The notes: generated by a model from the letters alone, not told the origin. A DNA stretch of 14,740 nt from Candidatus Peribacteraceae bacterium (GCA_028717505.1 JAQUNQ010000022.1:1-14740); one strand, 5' to 3'. Shown: positions 1 to 6,522, numbered from the stretch's first letter. Translations and numbers: made by a program.

Positions 1-682
1 GGTCCGCGCGCGGGTCCTCGTCGCGGAAGCACGGGGCGATCTGGAAGTAGCGGTCCAGTCCTGCGACCATGAGGAGCTGCTTGAATTGCTGCGGGGCCTG
101 CGGGAGCGCGTAGAACATGCCCTTATGGATGCGACTGGGGACGAGGTAGTCGCGGGCGCCTTCCGGCGAGGAATTCGCGAGGATGGGGGTCTGCACTTCC
201 GTGAAATTCTTGCTGTGCATGTACTTTCTGATCGCGGTGATGAACTGATCGCGCCTCATCATCATCTCCTGCAGGGTGGGGCGGCGCAGGTCGAGGAAGC
301 GGTACTGGAGCCGCAATTCCTCATTCACATCCTTCTCCTGGTCGATCTCAAATGGAGGAGTTTTGGACTCGCTCAGGACGACCAGGCTCTGTGCGAGCAC
401 CTCAATGTCGCCCGTAGGGTTATCCTTGCGCTCGGCGCCCTCCTTGCGCTTACTCACGGCGCCCTCGACCTTGAGCACCCACTCGGGGCGGATCTTCTCC
501 GCGAGTGCGAAGGTGTCCTTCTGCCGGGGGTCGAAGACAACCTGTGTGATGCCATAGTGGTCGCGGAGGTCCACGAAGATGAGCCCCCCGTGGTCACGGC
601 GGCGATGCACCCAACCGCAGAGAGTCACAGCTTTTTTGGCGTGGGAAGCACGGAGTTCGCCGCAGGTGTGTGTCCTCAACAT
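1..682 (-). CDS. aspS: Aspartyl-tRNA synthetase, N-terminal 227 codons (truncated by window edge)
   Basis: Charges tRNA with aspartate in the cytoplasm. The ATG at 680-682 gives MLRTHTCGELR, the usual AspRS N-terminus. The OB-fold anticodon-binding domain follows at about residues 15-105, including GWVHRRRDHGGLIFVDLRD. The class II catalytic domain then starts with RFLDLRRP, SPEGARDYLVPSR and QAPQQFKQLLMVAGLDR, and ends at the window edge within FRDEDPRADR. His31 and the Gly in KEG (residue 82) match residues reported for non-discriminating bacterial AspRS, which also acylates tRNA-Asn; that specificity is inferred. The gene lies 56 bp downstream of nrdR. There is no Shine-Dalgarno sequence, but a TATACT hexamer sits 8 nt before the ATG. 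Only the 5' part is visible, so intactness cannot be judged. Confidence 0.97.
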   Translation of the reverse strand, partial: MLRTHTCGELRASHAKKAVTLCGWVHRRRDHGGLIFVDLRDHYGITQVVFDPRQKDTFALAEKIRPEWVLKVEGAVSKRKEGAERKDNPTGDIEVLAQSLVVLSESKTPPFEIDQEKDVNEELRLQYRFLDLRRPTLQEMMMRRDQFITAIRKYMHSKNFTEVQTPILANSSPEGARDYLVPSRIHKGMFYALPQAPQQFKQLLMVAGLDRYFQIAPCFRDEDPRAD

Positions 683-690
683 AGGCACAA

Positions 691-696
691 AGTATA
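691..696 (-). promoter_or_regulatory. Candidate -10 element for aspS, implying a (nearly) leaderless mRNA
   Basis: TATACT on the minus strand, a 5/6 match to TATAAT, with 8 nt between it and the aspS ATG. Normal -10 spacing puts the transcription start within about 2 nt of the ATG. No good -35 hexamer is visible 16-18 bp upstream, so this rests on the -10 match and its position. Confidence 0.45.
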
Positions 697-738
697 GGAG
701 GGGATGACGGGAATGACTAGGAACAACAATGATTTTGA

Positions 739-1185
739 CTATTTGAAGAGCCTCCCCACTTCCTGCTTAAACTCCTCCACATCTTTGAACTCCCGGTGAA
801 CGGAGGCGAAGCGGATGTAGGCCACCTGATCGAGCTTCTTCAGGGCCTTCATCACGTCTGTGCCGATGGTCGCGGAGGAGACTTCCTGCTTATTGGCGGC
901 CCACTTCTCCTCGAGCGTCGTGAGGAGCTTGTCGATCTTCTGCTGGGTGACGGGACGCTTGGTGCAGGCGAGCCAGACCCCGCGCTCGAGCTTACTGCGG
1001 CTGTAGGGTTCGCGGGTGCCGTCGCGCTTCACGACGATGAGGCTCGAGAGCTCCTGTCGCTCGAAGGTCGTGAAACGATGGTTGCACTTGGGGCACTCGC
1101 GTCGACGTCGAACAGCGCGCCCTTCCTCCGAGAGGCGGGAATCAATCACAGCTGTATCCGGCGATTTGCACCGGGGGCACAACAT
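739..1185 (-). CDS. nrdR: Transcriptional repressor NrdR
   Basis: ATP/dATP-sensing repressor of ribonucleotide reductase operons. The 148 aa are the family's usual length. The N-terminal zinc ribbon has Cys3, Cys6, Cys31 and Cys34 (MLCPRC and CPKC), with an Arg-rich stretch at 24-29 for DNA contact. An ATP-cone domain fills about residues 48-138, beginning VVKRDGTREPYSRSKLERG and ending near VAYIRFASVHREFKDVEEF, a highly conserved family signature. The ATG at 1183-1185 places the first CxxC correctly. The gene follows the small basic gene by 55 bp and precedes aspS. Its usual targets (nrd genes) are not in the window, and I saw no NrdR-box pair. No Shine-Dalgarno is present; a GC-rich hairpin ends 13 nt before the start. 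Confidence 0.98.
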   Translation of the reverse strand: MLCPRCKSPDTAVIDSRLSEEGRAVRRRRECPKCNHRFTTFERQELSSLIVVKRDGTREPYSRSKLERGVWLACTKRPVTQQKIDKLLTTLEEKWAANKQEVSSATIGTDVMKALKKLDQVAYIRFASVHREFKDVEEFKQEVGRLFK

Positions 1186-1198
1186 ACCAAGAGCTTAC

Positions 1199-1216
1199 CC
1201 GGCTTCGCGGAGCCGG
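1199..1216 (-). repeat. GC-rich hairpin in the nrdR leader
   Basis: A perfect 6-bp inverted repeat, CCGGCT and AGCCGG, separated by 6 nt, lies 13 nt before the nrdR start codon. No T-run follows on the minus strand, so it is not a standard terminator. It could be an RNA structure affecting nrdR translation or mRNA processing. The same AGCCGG core recurs in the hppA terminator. Confidence 0.4.
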
Positions 1217-1240
1217 CGGAAGCGGCTTTCATGGGAAATA

Positions 1241-1387
1241 TCATCGCCTCTTTTTCCTTCTTGAACGATTTGGAGCCTGCGTGAGAGCGCTGGCAGACAC
1301 GCGTCGCACGTCCTTGCTGCGGCTGCGGCGGAGGAGCCTTCCGGCGATTTTTGCCACGCGGCGACCGGTTTTCTCATTCCTGACCAT
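1241..1387 (-). CDS. Small, very basic protein of unknown function (48 aa)
   Basis: A 48-codon frame starts at ATG 1385-1387 and stops at TGA 1241-1243. It begins MVRNEKTGRRVAKIAGRLL and ends with a run rich in Arg and Lys after SASALTQAPN. From memory it resembles short bacterial proteins of the pattern KTGxxVAxxAxxxL followed by SALxQ; I know no assigned function. The charge suggests nucleic-acid or ribosome binding, which is inference only. The frame stays open 14 codons further up, overlapping the tsaC end, but the downstream ATG fits the pattern best and has its own -10-like element. It lies between tsaC (31 bp gap) and nrdR (55 bp gap). It could be spurious, but the residue pattern argues against that. 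Confidence 0.6.
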   Translation of the reverse strand: MVRNEKTGRRVAKIAGRLLRRSRSKDVRRVSASALTQAPNRSRRKKRR

Positions 1388-1410
1388 AGGAGAGGGGGAA
1401 TGTGACGGAC

Positions 1411-1416
1411 AGTATA
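1411..1416 (-). promoter_or_regulatory. Candidate -10 element for the small basic gene and nrdR
   Basis: TATACT on the minus strand, directly after the tsaC stop codon (1419-1421) and 23 nt before the ATG at 1387. The predicted start near 1404 would give a leader of about 17 nt. It is the same hexamer as upstream of aspS. The -35 region is poor. Confidence 0.35.
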
Positions 1417-1418
1417 CC

Positions 1419-2081
1419 TCATAACCCAATGTCGTTTCTTTCCGGGTTGATGGAGAGATTTCCCTGGCGTTTCACCTCCTTCCTGCCGGCCTGCGAGAGG
1501 TCGATGACAGTGGAGGGGGGTGTCGGCGGGAGCTCTCCGCTATCGATGATGAGGTCAGGGCCATCCTCTCCATGGAATTGCCTTCTCAGATCAGAGAGGG
1601 AGTAGGGGGAAGGTTTGCCGTGGATATTGGCGGAGGTGGTGCTCAAAGGCTTGCCGAAGCGTTCGGCAAGCGTCCGGGCGACGGGATGGGAGGAGAGGCG
1701 GAGGCCGAGGGAGGGTGTAGGGGGTAGCCCTTCGACTCCGCTCAGGACAGGGGTGTAGGGGGTAGGGAAAAGTTTTGGGGCATCACGGCGGAGCCGGAGG
1801 ATGAGAGTGAGGGGACCAGGAAGGTGTTTTTGGGCGAGCTCCTCTGCCTCATCACTCCACTCCACGTATTTCTTTGCCTCCTCAAGGGAAGAGAACAGAG
1901 CGCTCACAGGTTGGTCGGCGGGACGGGCCTTGATGGCGAAGAGCCGCTTCACTGCCTTGGGGTTCGTGAGATCGCAGGCGAGGCCGTAGCACGTCTCCGT
2001 TGCGTGAGCGACGCTGCCGCCGTGCGCGAGGATTTCCAGCGCCTGATCGATGGCCTGTAGTGAGAGTGGCAGAACCTTCAA
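1419..2081 (-). CDS. tsaC: Threonylcarbamoyl-AMP synthase (TsaC/YrdC domain)
   Basis: Makes threonylcarbamoyl-AMP from threonine, bicarbonate and ATP for the universal t6A37 modification of ANN-decoding tRNAs, in the cytoplasm. The 220 aa form a single YrdC domain without the Sua5 C-terminal domain. Visible motifs are HATETCYGLACD (26-37), the KxR motif in IKARP (50-54), HLPGPLTLIL (86-95), TTSANIHGKPS (148-158) and PPSTVIDL (188-195). The start is TTG at 2079-2081; an in-frame TAA four codons upstream and the absence of another early start support it. The gene follows dnaE by 26 bp, probably in the same transcript. Residues about 106-124 form a Pro-rich insert where most homologues have a short loop. 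The insert is encoded by a repeat-like sequence flanked by 15-bp direct repeats, but the frame stays open and all motifs remain. Confidence 0.95.
   Translation of the reverse strand: MKVLPLSLQAIDQALEILAHGGSVAHATETCYGLACDLTNPKAVKRLFAIKARPADQPVSALFSSLEEAKKYVEWSDEAEELAQKHLPGPLTLILRLRRDAPKLFPTPYTPVLSGVEGLPPTPSLGLRLSSHPVARTLAERFGKPLSTTSANIHGKPSPYSLSDLRRQFHGEDGPDLIIDSGELPPTPPSTVIDLSQAGRKEVKRQGNLSINPERNDIGL
1713..1765. repeat. Repeat-like insert in tsaC flanked by 15-bp direct repeats
   Basis: Two exact copies of gggtgtagggggtag lie at 1713-1727 and 1751-1765. Between them is a 23-nt core containing ccttcgactccgctcagg. From memory, cores of this kind recur as dispersed repeats in several bacterial lineages; that needs a search. 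The arrangement looks like a small element with a target duplication, or a recombined tandem copy. The period is 38 bp, not a multiple of three, so the two copies are read in different tsaC frames. Confidence 0.6.
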
Positions 2082-2090
2082 GCTATAAGC

Positions 2091-2122
2091 AGCTTAAGGC
2101 TTAAAGCTTAAGGCTTAAAGCT
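2091..2122. repeat. 14-bp tandem repeat and imperfect palindrome at the dnaE/tsaC junction
   Basis: The unit gcttaaggcttaaa occurs twice in perfect tandem and the whole 32-bp stretch is an imperfect palindrome. It is AT-rich in a GC-rich setting. It encodes the last residues and TAA stop of dnaE (2108-2110) and fills most of the tsaC leader. A degenerate third copy may run into the tsaC TTG start. In the mRNA it could form a weak stem. No T-run follows, so it is not called a terminator. Confidence 0.7.
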
Positions 2123-5100
2123 CTCCATTCCACTTCTTGCGGTATACACACTCAATACTTCTTCAATCTTCTTCTCGAGCACCGTGGACATATTGATTGT
2201 GAGCGGGAGCGGGATGAGCTGCTCGCCGATTTTGAGCTGTACTTTCTCCTTTCCCGGGAAACGCTCCAGTACGGCTTTGAGGTCGAGGAGGAGCTTCTTC
2301 GGCGCACGCTCGGGAAGGGCAATGGTGTGGATGGAAATCTGGGTGGAGGAGAAGGAGGTTGCTTGTGGCTCTCCTTCTTCCTGATGGCGAACGCTCGCTT
2401 TCTTTTGTTTTTCCGGGGCAGGGACAGAAGGCACACCAGGGGAATCACATTCCAATATTTGCAGTACTTCCTTCATATCCATTCCCTTCACGATCCACTG
2501 TCCGAGGGGACCCAGATACTCATCCGATCCATTCTCTTCCTTTCCCACACTGACTGTCTCCCCGGCAACGACATTCCCCTCCTCATCGAGCACTTCCACC
2601 TGCTCCACTTCCTCCACCTTCCTGCGCGAAATCGTCAGGCCGCGACGGGCTTCCTCCTCATCGAAGAACCCCTCCTCCTTCGCCCGCGCGATCATGGTGG
2701 AGAGGGCGGCTTTCTTGACGGCGTCCACCCGCAGCTGGAGCTGCCCCGCCCGAAGGTCGAGCGTGCCACCCACCACGAGAACGGTATCCGGCTGTTCGAG
2801 GAGCTCGGCGAACTCCGCGTAAATGCGCGGGAAGAGCGTCACCTCGATCTTGCCGGTGGGATCCTCGAGGAGAACGACGGCCATGGTCTCGCCCTTCTTC
2901 GTCGTGATCTTCTTCACCCCCTCCACGAGGCCGGCGAGCTTTACCTTCTTCCCCGACTCCTTGGCCGTGAGATCGGCGATGAGCTGCGCCTTCTTCCCGA
3001 TGTATTTCTTCAGGCCGGCGAGCGGGTGATTGGAGACATACATGCCGAGTGTCTCCTTCTCCCACTGGAGCTTCTCCTGCACGGTGGCCTCGGGGGTGTC
3101 GGGGAAATCGATTGCCGCGGCTTCCATCATCCCGCCCGCACCCGCGAAGAGATCCGATTGCAGTGCGCTCTTGTTCCCCGCTGATTTGGCGAACTCCGCG
3201 ATGCGCTCGTAGTGCTCGAGGAAGGTCCGCCGCTTGCCGAGGCAATCCAGAGCGCCGGACTTGGCCAGCGATTCGATGAGCTTCTTATTGAGCACGCGGG
3301 ATGGGACGCGCTGGGCGAAGTCCTCGACCGACTGGAATTTCCCGCCCGCCTCGCGCGCTGTGATGATCTGTTGGACGGAGCTCTCGCCGATGCCCTTGAT
3401 GGCGGTGAGGCCGAAGCGGATGGCCCCGCGAGGGTGCTCTCCTGTTGGGAGGAGAGCCGTGAAGTGTCGCAGGGATTCGTTGATGTCCGGTGGCAGGACA
3501 TCAATGCCCATCTGGCGGCTCTCGTCGATTTCGATCATCACGCGGTCCGTGTTCTGTGCATCGCTCGAGAGGAGGGCCGCCATGAAGGCGGTTGGGAAGC
3601 GGGCCTTCAAATAGGCTGTTTCGTAGGCGATGCGCGCATAGCCGGCGGCGTGGGACTTGTTGAAACCGTAGCCGGCGAACGGCGTGATGACATCGTCGAA
3701 AATTTTCTCCGCTGTTGCGGCCGCGTAGCCTTTGGCGGCGGCTCCTGCGAGGAACTTCTCGCGCTGGGCGTCCAGCTCCTTCTTGATCTTCTTCCCGATG
3801 GCGCGGCGGAGGATGTCCGCCTCTCCGAGGGAGAAGCCGGCGAAGACCCGCGCGATCTCCAGAATCTGCTCCTGGTAGAGGCCGATCCCGTAGGTCTGCT
3901 GGAGGATGGCCTTCAGATCTTCATGGATGTAGCGCACCTCCTCCTCGCCGTTCTTGCGCTTGATGAAGCTGGGGATCCAGTCCATGGGACCCGGGCGGAA
4001 GAGGGCGACCATGGCGGTGATGTGGCCGAATTCCGTCGGCTTGAGCTGCTTCAGGTACCGGCGCATGCCCGCGGATTCCAGCTGGAAGACACCCGTCGTG
4101 TCGCCGCGGCGGAGGAGGGCGAAGGTCTCCGCATCATCGAGGGGGATGGTGGCGATGTCGATCTTCTCCCCCATGAGGCGCTCCACGATCTCGAGTGTCG
4201 TTTGGATGACCGTGAGGTTCATGAGCCCCAGGAAATCCATCTTGAGGAGGCCGAGCGCCTCGAGCGGCTTGGCAGAGGTCTGCGTGATGATCGTCTTGTC
4301 ATCCTTCGGGGCGCGCTGGAGGGCCGTGTAGTGCGTCGTGGGCTTCTCCGTGATGATGACGCCGCAGGCATGGACGGAGACGTGCCGGGCCTTCCCCTCG
4401 AGCTTGAGGGCGGTATCGATGATCTTGCGATAGGTCTCGTTGGATTCGTATGCAGCTTTCATCTCATGCGTCTCGAGGGACTCCGCAAGCTTCGTGCCCG
4501 GGCGCTCCAGGATGAGCTTGGCGAGGGCGTTCATCTCGAGGAAGGGGACCCCGTAGGCGCGTCCCACATCCTTCACTGCCGCGCGGGCCGCGAGCGTTCC
4601 GAACGTACAGATCTGCACGACGTGGTCGGAGCCGTACTTCCCGCGGACATAGTCGAGAACTTCGTCGCGGCGGGTGTCCGCGAAGTCGATGTCGATATCG
4701 GGCAGGGTGATGCGTTCGGGGTTGAGGAAGCGCTCGAAGAGGAGGCCGTGCTCCAGTGGATCGAGCCCCGTGATGTTCAGGCAGTACGAGACGAGGGAGC
4801 CGGCGGCGGAGCCGCGGCCCGGCCCCACGGTGATGCCGCGCCGCTTCGCCTCATTCACGAAGTCCGCGACAATGAGGAAGTACCCGGAGAATCCCATCTG
4901 CTCGATGATCTTGAGCTCGTAGGCGAGCCGCTCGCGGTGGGCGGGAGTGGGGTGGGGGTAGCGTTCGGCGAAGCCTCTCTCGCAGAGCACCAGGAGTTCC
5001 TGCGCCTCCGTCTTTCCGGGGGCGGTCGGAAAGCGTGGAATGTGGTACGTCCCGAGATCGAGAGTCACGGAGCAGCGGTCCGCGATGACGCGCGTGTTCT

Positions 5101-5896
5101 TCAGCGCCTCGGGGACATGGCTGAAGGCGCGTTCCAGCTCCTCGTAGGGGCGCATGGAGAAGTCACTGTCACGCATGGAGAAGCGGCTCGGATCGTTGAT
5201 GCGCGCGTTCTTCTGGATGCAGAGGAGCACGTCGTGCGCCTCCGCGTCCTGCGGGCGGCAGTAGTGGCTGTTGCAGGTGGCGACGAGGGGGACGCCGAGC
5301 TCCTTTCCCCAGCGGATGAGCTGCTGGTTCACCTCTGCCTGCCCGTTCACATTGGGCAGGTCCATGAGCTCGAAGTAGAGGTTGTCCTTGCCGAAGAACA
5401 ATCGGTACTGCTCAGTGAGCTGTCGGATACGCTCGCCGTCCTCCGCGAGGGCTGCCTGCGGGATGGCGCCGCTGATCGGTCCGGTGAGCGCGATGAGCCC
5501 CTTCCCGTACTTCGTGAGTAGCTCCGCGTCCACGCGCGGCTTGTAGTACATCCCCTCGAGGGCCGCATGCGTGGCGAGCTCCAGGAGGTTGCGGTACCCC
5601 TCCTCATTCTCGGCGATGAGCACGAGCGGGTAGCGCTTCGTGTCGGTCCCGCTCTCCTGGTCGAAGCGTGTGCGCGCTGCGACGTATGTCTCCATGCCGA
5701 GGATGGGCTTCAATCCTTTCTTTCCAGCTTCCTGATAGAACTCCACGAGCCCGTAGGTGTAGCCCTTGTCGGCGATGCCGACGGTGTTCTCTCCCAATTC
5801 CTTCGCACGTTCCACGATCTCCTCCGTGCTCGGGAGCGCCTCGAGGAGGGAGTAAGTGGAGTGGCAGTGGAGATGGACGAAATCCGAGGCCTTCAT
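2108..5896 (-). CDS. dnaE: DNA polymerase III subunit alpha (DnaE)
   Basis: Catalytic subunit of the replicative polymerase. I use ATG 5894-5896 (1262 aa); GTG 5900-5902 is two codons upstream. E. coli DnaE is 1160 aa. The N-terminal PHP domain (about 1-280) keeps HLHCHSTYS, but several metal-site positions are changed, so PHP nuclease activity is unlikely. The polymerase core has GPGRGSAAGSL, PDIDIDF with catalytic Asp400 and Asp402, and the third Asp554 in KMDFLGL. Other family segments are FRPGPMDWIP and FAGYGFNKSHAAGYA. QSDLF (913-917) is a beta-clamp binding motif. An OB fold spans about 980-1060. A roughly 120-residue acidic, low-complexity segment (1063-1183) precedes a C-terminal domain (1185-1250) like those of other alpha subunits. 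tsaC follows after 26 bp. A separate DnaQ-type exonuclease would be needed for proofreading; none is in the window. Confidence 0.98.
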   Translation of the reverse strand: MKASDFVHLHCHSTYSLLEALPSTEEIVERAKELGENTVGIADKGYTYGLVEFYQEAGKKGLKPILGMETYVAARTRFDQESGTDTKRYPLVLIAENEEGYRNLLELATHAALEGMYYKPRVDAELLTKYGKGLIALTGPISGAIPQAALAEDGERIRQLTEQYRLFFGKDNLYFELMDLPNVNGQAEVNQQLIRWGKELGVPLVATCNSHYCRPQDAEAHDVLLCIQKNARINDPSRFSMRDSDFSMRPYEELERAFSHVPEALKNTRVIADRCSVTLDLGTYHIPRFPTAPGKTEAQELLVLCERGFAERYPHPTPAHRERLAYELKIIEQMGFSGYFLIVADFVNEAKRRGITVGPGRGSAAGSLVSYCLNITGLDPLEHGLLFERFLNPERITLPDIDIDFADTRRDEVLDYVRGKYGSDHVVQICTFGTLAARAAVKDVGRAYGVPFLEMNALAKLILERPGTKLAESLETHEMKAAYESNETYRKIIDTALKLEGKARHVSVHACGVIITEKPTTHYTALQRAPKDDKTIITQTSAKPLEALGLLKMDFLGLMNLTVIQTTLEIVERLMGEKIDIATIPLDDAETFALLRRGDTTGVFQLESAGMRRYLKQLKPTEFGHITAMVALFRPGPMDWIPSFIKRKNGEEEVRYIHEDLKAILQQTYGIGLYQEQILEIARVFAGFSLGEADILRRAIGKKIKKELDAQREKFLAGAAAKGYAAATAEKIFDDVITPFAGYGFNKSHAAGYARIAYETAYLKARFPTAFMAALLSSDAQNTDRVMIEIDESRQMGIDVLPPDINESLRHFTALLPTGEHPRGAIRFGLTAIKGIGESSVQQIITAREAGGKFQSVEDFAQRVPSRVLNKKLIESLAKSGALDCLGKRRTFLEHYERIAEFAKSAGNKSALQSDLFAGAGGMMEAAAIDFPDTPEATVQEKLQWEKETLGMYVSNHPLAGLKKYIGKKAQLIADLTAKESGKKVKLAGLVEGVKKITTKKGETMAVVLLEDPTGKIEVTLFPRIYAEFAELLEQPDTVLVVGGTLDLRAGQLQLRVDAVKKAALSTMIARAKEEGFFDEEEARRGLTISRRKVEEVEQVEVLDEEGNVVAGETVSVGKEENGSDEYLGPLGQWIVKGMDMKEVLQILECDSPGVPSVPAPEKQKKASVRHQEEGEPQATSFSSTQISIHTIALPERAPKKLLLDLKAVLERFPGKEKVQLKIGEQLIPLPLTINMSTVLEKKIEEVLSVYTARSGMESFKP

Positions 5897-5905
5897 GGGC
5901 ACTTG

Positions 5906-5911
5906 AGTGTA
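5906..5911 (-). promoter_or_regulatory. Candidate -10 element for dnaE
   Basis: TACACT on the minus strand, 9 nt before the dnaE ATG at 5896. If it is used, transcription starts at about 5899, leaving almost no leader and excluding the GTG at 5902 as the start codon. No terminator is visible between the pilin stop and dnaE, so read-through from the pilin gene is also possible. Confidence 0.3.
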
Positions 5912-5956
5912 GCAGAGGGGGTGGGCGGAGACGGAAGCTTTCAGCCCTTATTCACT

Positions 5957-6394
5957 TCATGTTCCGCACTCTGCATCTGTGCTGAGCGAACAGATTTTCA
6001 CAAAGCTCCCCAAGCGGTAGATGCGGTAGCCTGTCAGGATTGCCCCTGTCTCATTGGGGTCGATCGGGATATCCACAAGATAGCTTGGAATGAGCGCCGA
6101 GAGATCGTAGCCGCTTACCGGCGGGTCCGTGCAGGCAGCGCCGCGGACCGTATCCTGGCAAACATCCTTTGCCTGTGACTTGATGGCGGGGATATCCGAG
6201 AGCGTGTTGCCGTCGATGAGGTACTGCACAATGGCATTCTCCAGCTCGCGGACGGAGACGGAGCGGCCTGTGGAGCGGGCAGATTCCAGCTGCTTCGTGG
6301 GGTTGATGGCGATGAGCACGATGGCGGCGAGAACGCCGAGGACGCCAAGAACAAGCAGAAGTTCGAGGAGGGTGAAGGCGGGGCGGCGCAGCAT
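5957..6394 (-). CDS. Type IV pilin / pseudopilin-like protein
   Basis: A 145-aa prepilin with a short basic leader and the class III signal (N-methylation) motif. Cleavage is expected between Ala6 and Phe7, giving a mature start FTLLELLLVLG with the conserved Glu5 (Glu11 of the precursor), followed by about 20 hydrophobic residues. The residue before the cut is Ala rather than the usual Gly. The C-terminal head has four cysteines (79, 88, 135, 143), which could form two disulfides. Processed subunits would be assembled by a type IV pilus or type II-like machine at the membrane. No peptidase, ATPase or platform gene is adjacent, so the gene is an orphan here. It has its own extended -10 promoter after the hppA terminator. 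Whether it is a major or minor pilin cannot be told. Confidence 0.9.
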   Translation of the reverse strand: MLRRPAFTLLELLLVLGVLGVLAAIVLIAINPTKQLESARSTGRSVSVRELENAIVQYLIDGNTLSDIPAIKSQAKDVCQDTVRGAACTDPPVSGYDLSALIPSYLVDIPIDPNETGAILTGYRIYRLGSFVKICSLSTDAECGT

Positions 6395-6415
6395 CAGAGG
6401 ATGGAAAGCCGGCTT

Positions 6416-6424
6416 ATTTTAGCA
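6416..6424 (-). promoter_or_regulatory. Extended -10 promoter of the pilin gene
   Basis: TGCTAAAAT on the minus strand: a TG extension plus TAAAAT, a 5/6 match to the consensus. The predicted start near 6409 leaves a leader of about 15 nt before the ATG at 6394. The element directly follows the T-rich tail of the hppA terminator, so terminator and promoter abut. No clear -35 is seen, as expected for an extended -10 promoter. Confidence 0.55.
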
Positions 6425-6448
6425 AAAGAAAAGCCGGACAAGCCGGCT
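6422..6448 (-). terminator. Intrinsic terminator downstream of hppA
   Basis: On the minus strand the stem AGCCGG / CCGGCT with a 5-nt loop (6432-6448) is followed by TTTCTTTT. It lies 74 bp past the hppA stop. A nearby AAGCCGGCTT palindrome (6406-6415) could compete for pairing. Confidence 0.7.
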
Positions 6449-6465
6449 ATTTCCCCTCACCCCTG

Positions 6466-6495
6466 CCCTCTCCCCCGTATATGTGGGAGAGAGGG
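6466..6495. repeat. REP-like inverted repeat between hppA and its terminator
   Basis: The arms ccctctccccc (6466-6476) and gggagagaggg (6485-6495) pair over 11 bp with one G-U, around an 8-nt loop. The flank tcacccctg precedes it. From memory, this resembles the widespread dispersed repeat of form TCACCCC...CCCTCTCCC...GGGAGAGGG. It may stabilise the 3' end of the hppA mRNA. Confidence 0.55.
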
Positions 6496-6522
6496 GGGAT
6501 ATTTAAGACACGAGAAACAGGA

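Noticed and set aside
86..697. A 203-codon plus-strand frame at the window start
   Set aside because: Opposite to aspS, which matches its family throughout. The segment SFGLAQDDQ is a typical spurious translation of a repeat-like core.
3212..5521. A 769-codon open frame on the plus strand
   Set aside because: It lies wholly antisense to dnaE and its translation is low-complexity Glu/Leu/Arg/Asp-rich without domains. Third-position GC bias of dnaE explains the lack of stops.
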